A DNA stretch of 20,342 bases from Verrucomicrobiales bacterium (GTDB lineage: Bacteria > Verrucomicrobiota > Verrucomicrobiia > Limisphaerales > JAFMIX01): assembly GCA_017853785.1 (NCBI GenBank), contig JAFMIX010000007.1:1-20342 (forward strand), written 5' to 3'. The position numbers and the translations under genes were made by a program. Numbering within the stretch: the first letter of the stretch is position 1; each line of letters starts with the position of its first letter. This document shows, piece by piece, positions 17,004-20,342 of the stretch. The notes beneath the pieces were generated by a model that saw only the letters and a list, made by a program, of their open reading frames with translations, did no database searches and was not told the origin of the DNA.

Positions 17004-17072
17004 TACCGGGGATTCACCTGGAGCCGGAACGAGACTAGCTATCCCAACGCTGGCCGAAACTTTTAACCGACT

Positions 17073-17771
17073 ATGAACCACAGTAAAACCAGTGCGGCGC
17101 CAAAAAAAGCCCGGGTGCTTTTGGCCGACGACCATGCCGTCGTGCGCTTCGGCATCGCCCAACTCATCAACCGGCAGGAAGACATGGAGGTCTGTGGGGA
17201 GGAAGCCGATGCTGCGCTCGCTTTGGCCGCCATCGAAAGGCTCAAGCCCGACCTGGTCATCGCGGACATTTCCCTGAAAGACAGCAGCGGGCTGGAATTG
17301 ATGCGCAACCTCAAGGTCCAGTTTCCTAAAATGGCGGTCCTCGTCCTCAGCATCCATGACGAGACGATCTACGCCGAGGTGGCTTTTCGCGCCGGAGCGC
17401 TGGGTTATCTCATGAAGGGAGCGGAAGTGAACACGATCCTGACCGCCATCCGCCGGGTGTTGAGCGGAAACATCTACGTCAGCGAGGCGTTGGGCACCAA
17501 GATGCTGCAAAAACAAATCCGCGGCCAAGGCGACATCCTCGTATCGCCGGCGGAGAATCTTAGCGACCGCGAACTGGAGGTGTTTCAACTCATCGGCCGG
17601 TGGAAAGGCACCCGGCAGATCGCCGACGAACTGCATTTGAGCGTGAAAACCATCGAATACTACCGCGAACAGCTCAAAAAGAAGCTTGGCTTGGGCAACG
17701 CCACTGAATTGACCCAAGCCGCCACAACCTGGGTGCAAAAAGAGATGGCAACCCCGAAATCGAAAAAATGA
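17073..17771 (+). CDS. NarL/LuxR-family response regulator
   Basis: DNA-binding two-component response regulator of 232 residues. The N-terminal receiver (about 13-130) has the acidic pair Asp19-Asp20 (LLADDHAVVR), phosphoacceptor Asp65 (LVIADISLKDSSG), Ser93 (VLVLSIHD) and Lys115 (GYLMKG). The C-terminal GerE-type helix-turn-helix (about 162-207) reads LSDRELEVFQLIG followed by TRQIADELHLSVKTIEYYREQLKKKLGL. A short Lys-rich tail ends the protein. No sensor kinase is adjacent, so the input signal is unknown. It lies 142 nt upstream of the three-gene membrane-protein operon and could regulate it, by position only. Confidence 0.95.
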   Translation: MNHSKTSAAPKKARVLLADDHAVVRFGIAQLINRQEDMEVCGEEADAALALAAIERLKPDLVIADISLKDSSGLELMRNLKVQFPKMAVLVLSIHDETIYAEVAFRAGALGYLMKGAEVNTILTAIRRVLSGNIYVSEALGTKMLQKQIRGQGDILVSPAENLSDRELEVFQLIGRWKGTRQIADELHLSVKTIEYYREQLKKKLGLGNATELTQAATTWVQKEMATPKSKK

Positions 17772-17913
17772 CCGCAAGCACCATAAACCCAAGGAATTCC
17801 CGGGGTGGTTTTCCGCTGCTTCTAGGCGATAATAAATAATGACCGACCCGGCGGATGCCCTTAGCATCTTTAGCCGAGCTTTGTCCGGGACTGCCGAATC
17901 GAATCCAAACGAA

Positions 17914-18276
17914 ATGAACGCACTACCGACAAAAATTTTCAAGCGTTTGCTGAGCTGTAGTCTTTTGCTGGTCGCCCTTTGGAGTTCGCCCTCCGGGTTG
18001 CGGGCTGCTGTATTGGAGATGACCCCGGCCTCCGCCCAAAAGACCGCAGCGCACTTCCAACCGTTCTGGGCTCAAGCCGGCAGTTTGGGTGCGGAAACTA
18101 GCAAGTTTGAAGCGGTGGAATCCCGCTCCCAACAAGCCGCCCGCGTCAACCGCACCCTCCTCCGGGGAACGATCGCCTTCTTGTCGGTGTTCGTCATTCT
18201 GCGCCTGTTCCTACTCTGGCTGATTTCCCGAAACCGAAAAAAACACGCACCGAAACCAAGCGAAAGCGAGGCATGA
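17914..18276 (+). CDS. Small exported membrane protein of unknown function
   Basis: No family was recognised. From ATG 17914 the protein has 120 residues: a signal peptide (about 1-31, KRLLSCSLLLVALWSSPSGLRA), a soluble stretch of about 50 residues, and one membrane helix (about 85-105, GTIAFLSVFVILRLFLLWLIS). A basic tail (RNRKKHAPKPSESEA) follows, suggesting that the middle part is outside the cytoplasm and the tail inside. The frame is open back to ATG 17839, but that start would bury the signal peptide 25 residues inside. The stop overlaps the start of the next gene (ATGA, 18273-18276), so it belongs to the operon with the deacetylase-like and TPR proteins. Confidence 0.75.
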   Translation: MNALPTKIFKRLLSCSLLLVALWSSPSGLRAAVLEMTPASAQKTAAHFQPFWAQAGSLGAETSKFEAVESRSQQAARVNRTLLRGTIAFLSVFVILRLFLLWLISRNRKKHAPKPSESEA

Positions 18277-19940
18277 GCATCATCCCAAAAATCGCTGCCA
18301 GCCTGATCGCCGGCAGCCTCATCATTGCCACCCTTCCGGCCAAGGGCCAATCAGCCTCGTTGCTGCAGCGCCCGGTCGCCGCCAAGGGCGCGGTGGCCAA
18401 AACTCTCGTGGTCTATTCGGAGACGCGCGCGCCGTATTCGCTGGCGGATGACCTCGCCGCACTAAAACTTCAGCTCCGCCGCGTCGCGGGCCAGCTTGAG
18501 ACCGTCGCGGCAACTCAGGCCGACCCCGCTAAACTCGCAGTGGCGGATTACCTTGTCATCTTCTGCCCGCAACCCTTCCCCGCACTCTCCGCGCCGCTGC
18601 TGGAAGCCATCGCCCGCAGTTCCGCGCCAGTGCTGTGGGTGGGCTACGGAGCAGATCAACTGACGCACCTCCCCCAATTCGCCGGCCAGTTCGACATCGC
18701 CCCCTTTGCCGCCACCCAGCCCATCGAAACCGTCACCTACCAAGGCCGCGAGTGGAAACTACCGTTGACCGGCTGGCTGCCCGCGCTCCTGAACCCCAAC
18801 ATCCACCCCGCTGCCCCCATCATCAGCGTCACCACCGTCACCAACAACGAGACCACCATCCACCCCGTCAGTTGGAAAAGCGGCCCCGTAACCTTTTTTG
18901 TCGCGCCGCCCAATTCACCCGCCAACAGCCCGCTCTTCAGCGACCTGCTGCTCGATTTCTACGGCGTGGAAAAAGCTTCCCCGGCGGCAACAGCGGTTCG
19001 GATTGATGGCTACCACTGCCACCAAGACCACTTGGAATTCCGCCGTCTGGTGGACACCCTGCACCAGCGCGGCCTGCCCTTCACCGTCGGCGTCATCCCC
19101 GCCTACTGTAATCCTAAAACCAAGAAAATCGAGGAGTTGGATTCCCAGCCCGAATTCATCGCCGCCCTGCGCTACGCCCAGAGCCGCGGCGGCCGGCTGC
19201 TCCTCCAAGGCTACGTCAACACCCGCAAAGCCAGCACCGGCCAGGAACCCGAATTCTGGAACGCCACCCTCGACCGCCCCGTAGCGGACGACGGCCCGGA
19301 ATACGTCCGCGAACGCCTGCGCCAAGGCATCCGCCAGATGCTCAAACGCGGCCTGTTCCCCCTCGGCTGGATCACCCCCTTCAACTCCGCTTCCCGCGCC
19401 GACTATGCCGAGATCGCCAACCACTTCTCCACGGCCAGCGAACGCGTGCAATTGTCCGATGCCACCGCCGCGGAAAACTTTGCCGGCACCGCCATCATCC
19501 AGGATGACTTTGGCCGGCTGATCATCCCCGAAAACCTCGGCACCATCACCGGGCAGAAAGCCGCGCTGATTCAACTCCAAGCGCGCGCCGAACTCCAGAC
19601 CCGGCTGCGCAGCACCGTCTCCCAGTTTTCCTTCCCCGCCTACCTCACTGACGACAAACTCAGCCAAGCCGTGCGGCTGCTCGATCAATTGAAGACCCCC
19701 TTCCTCGACCTCGCGGACGGCGACCACTGGGTGCAATTGCCCGAGGCCCTCCTCCTCACCGGCAACGCCCAACGCACCGTGAAACTCCGCGATGCACGGG
19801 TCACCTGGAAAGCTTTCGACCGCACCGGCAAACTCCTCGAAGAAGCCACCGAGCCTGAACCCGCGACCGGCCAACGCCTCTTTCAACGCCGCGGCAAAGG
19901 CGACTACGAACTGTTCCTCATCATTGAAGCGAAGCCATGA
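18273..19940 (+). CDS. Exported DUF2334/polysaccharide-deacetylase-like protein, divergent active site
   Basis: The 555-residue protein has a signal peptide (about 1-26, IAASLIAGSLIIATLPAKGQ). An N-terminal region (about 42-235) includes YLVIFCPQ and APVLWVGYG and resembles a Rossmann-like or glutamine-amidotransferase-like fold. A deacetylase-like barrel region (about 240-500) begins RIDGYHCHQDHLEFRRLVD, followed by GLPFTVGVIPAYCNP, FIAALRYAQSRGG and EYVRERLRQGI. This order matches DUF2334 proteins, which belong to the NodB/CE4-like group that acts on polysaccharides. The usual ligand motifs are altered: RxED/RIDD reads RIDG (Gly246), HGYTH reads QGYVN (312-316) and TPHY reads TPFN (368-371). 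It may be inactive, or may use the His-rich HCHQDH (248-253) instead. Starts and ends with ATGA overlaps, so translation is coupled to both neighbours. Confidence 0.72.
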   Translation: MSIIPKIAASLIAGSLIIATLPAKGQSASLLQRPVAAKGAVAKTLVVYSETRAPYSLADDLAALKLQLRRVAGQLETVAATQADPAKLAVADYLVIFCPQPFPALSAPLLEAIARSSAPVLWVGYGADQLTHLPQFAGQFDIAPFAATQPIETVTYQGREWKLPLTGWLPALLNPNIHPAAPIISVTTVTNNETTIHPVSWKSGPVTFFVAPPNSPANSPLFSDLLLDFYGVEKASPAATAVRIDGYHCHQDHLEFRRLVDTLHQRGLPFTVGVIPAYCNPKTKKIEELDSQPEFIAALRYAQSRGGRLLLQGYVNTRKASTGQEPEFWNATLDRPVADDGPEYVRERLRQGIRQMLKRGLFPLGWITPFNSASRADYAEIANHFSTASERVQLSDATAAENFAGTAIIQDDFGRLIIPENLGTITGQKAALIQLQARAELQTRLRSTVSQFSFPAYLTDDKLSQAVRLLDQLKTPFLDLADGDHWVQLPEALLLTGNAQRTVKLRDARVTWKAFDRTGKLLEEATEPEPATGQRLFQRRGKGDYELFLIIEAKP

Positions 19941-20342
19941 AAAAAATCCTCGCCGTCCTCACCCTCTTGCTGGTTGCCGTCCCCGCCAGCCTCGCGTGGT
20001 GGCTTTTCCCCGAAAAGACCACTGCCGACCGCCAAGCCATCGATGCCCTCTCGCTCCGCAAGCAGGCGTACGACACCTATCAACAAGGCAACTACACCGC
20101 CGCTGCCGATAACTTCCGCAGCTACCTCGCTGACCGCCCCACTGACGCCCAAGCCACCTACGATTACGCCTGCCTGCTCGCCCAACTCGGCCGCCACGCC
20201 GAAGCCGTGCCACTCCTCGAGAGCCTCCACCGCATGAACCCCGGCCGCGAAGCCGCCTACTTCAAACTCGGCGTCGAATACGTCATCATGCACCGCGACG
20301 CCGAAGCCGAAACCGTCTTCACCGAACTCCAATCCTCCGCCA
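19937..20342 (+). CDS. Membrane-anchored TPR protein (3' end beyond right edge)
   Basis: Partial protein; 135 codons are visible and the frame is open to the edge. An N-terminal signal or anchor helix (about 3-23, KILAVLTLLLVAVPASLAWWLF) precedes tetratricopeptide-like helices (from about 40: RKQAYDTYQQGNYTAAADNF, then YDYACLLAQLGRHAEAVPLLESL, then YFKLGVEYVIMHRDAEAE). TPR proteins of this type act as periplasmic scaffolds. The ATG overlaps the stop of the deacetylase-like gene (ATGA, 19937-19940). Together with the small membrane protein this suggests one complex, possibly for surface-polysaccharide export or modification (inference). Confidence 0.85.
   Translation, partial: MKKILAVLTLLLVAVPASLAWWLFPEKTTADRQAIDALSLRKQAYDTYQQGNYTAAADNFRSYLADRPTDAQATYDYACLLAQLGRHAEAVPLLESLHRMNPGREAAYFKLGVEYVIMHRDAEAETVFTELQSSA

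Larger units (their letters stand above)
16668..17072. other. Long non-coding divergent region between two response regulator genes
   Basis: This 405-nt gap holds no convincing gene. Short open frames on both strands, the longest 88 codons, lack family-like composition or a ribosome binding site. It contains a dyad near the minus-strand gene (16700-16722), a candidate promoter near the plus-strand gene (16976-17003) and a locally AT-rich stretch at about 16976-17005. An untested small RNA or long leader is possible. Confidence 0.6.

Noticed and set aside
17784..17813. Imperfect hairpin after the NarL-type regulator (AAACCCA...TGGTTTT)
   Set aside because: The stem is bulged and the inner part does not pair well; not supported as a terminator.
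16872..17942. 356-codon minus-strand open frame covering the NarL-type regulator
   Set aside because: The plus-strand regulator has complete receiver and helix-turn-helix motifs, while the minus-strand product has none.

Overview
The window is GC-rich, gene-dense chromosomal DNA. It most resembles a Verrucomicrobiota genome, probably of the Pedosphaera/Limisphaerales type. This is inferred from the secreted Ig/PPC-repeat protein with its characteristic C-terminal tail, the FecR-TPR-barrel protein, the weak use of Shine-Dalgarno sites and the style of the HemW and GatCA proteins. No rRNA, tRNA, CRISPR array, transposase or phage gene was seen, so this looks like core chromosome with some lineage-specific genes.

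Left part (1-4870): a DEAD-box RNA helicase (minus strand, running off the left edge) is divergent from a plus-strand cluster of gatC, gatA and a SlyX-like gene. GatC and GatA are two subunits of the tRNA-dependent amidotransferase; gatB is not in the window. Next come a cold-shock protein gene with a structured leader and a good terminator, and then hemW, which carries an in-frame low-complexity insertion.

Middle (4871-13669): a two-gene minus-strand unit encodes a large exported FecR-TPR-beta-barrel protein and, 4 nt downstream, a CHASE2-type membrane adenylate cyclase. Together they look like an envelope sensor coupled to cyclic-nucleotide production, and this is the most interesting system in the window. 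Divergent from it are a secreted Ig/PPC-repeat protein and an exported trypsin-like protease with a full catalytic triad, closed by a strong terminator.

Right part (13740-20342): an MFS transporter is divergent from wecB (UDP-GlcNAc 2-epimerase). A stand-alone receiver-domain response regulator lies on the minus strand and converges on wecB. After a 405-nt non-coding stretch comes a NarL/LuxR-type response regulator. It is followed by an operon joined by two ATGA overlaps: an unknown small membrane protein, a divergent DUF2334/polysaccharide-deacetylase-like protein that seems to lack several usual metal ligands, and a membrane-anchored TPR protein cut by the right edge. The last three resemble the accessory part of a surface-polysaccharide system (inference); any glycosyltransferase would lie beyond the window.
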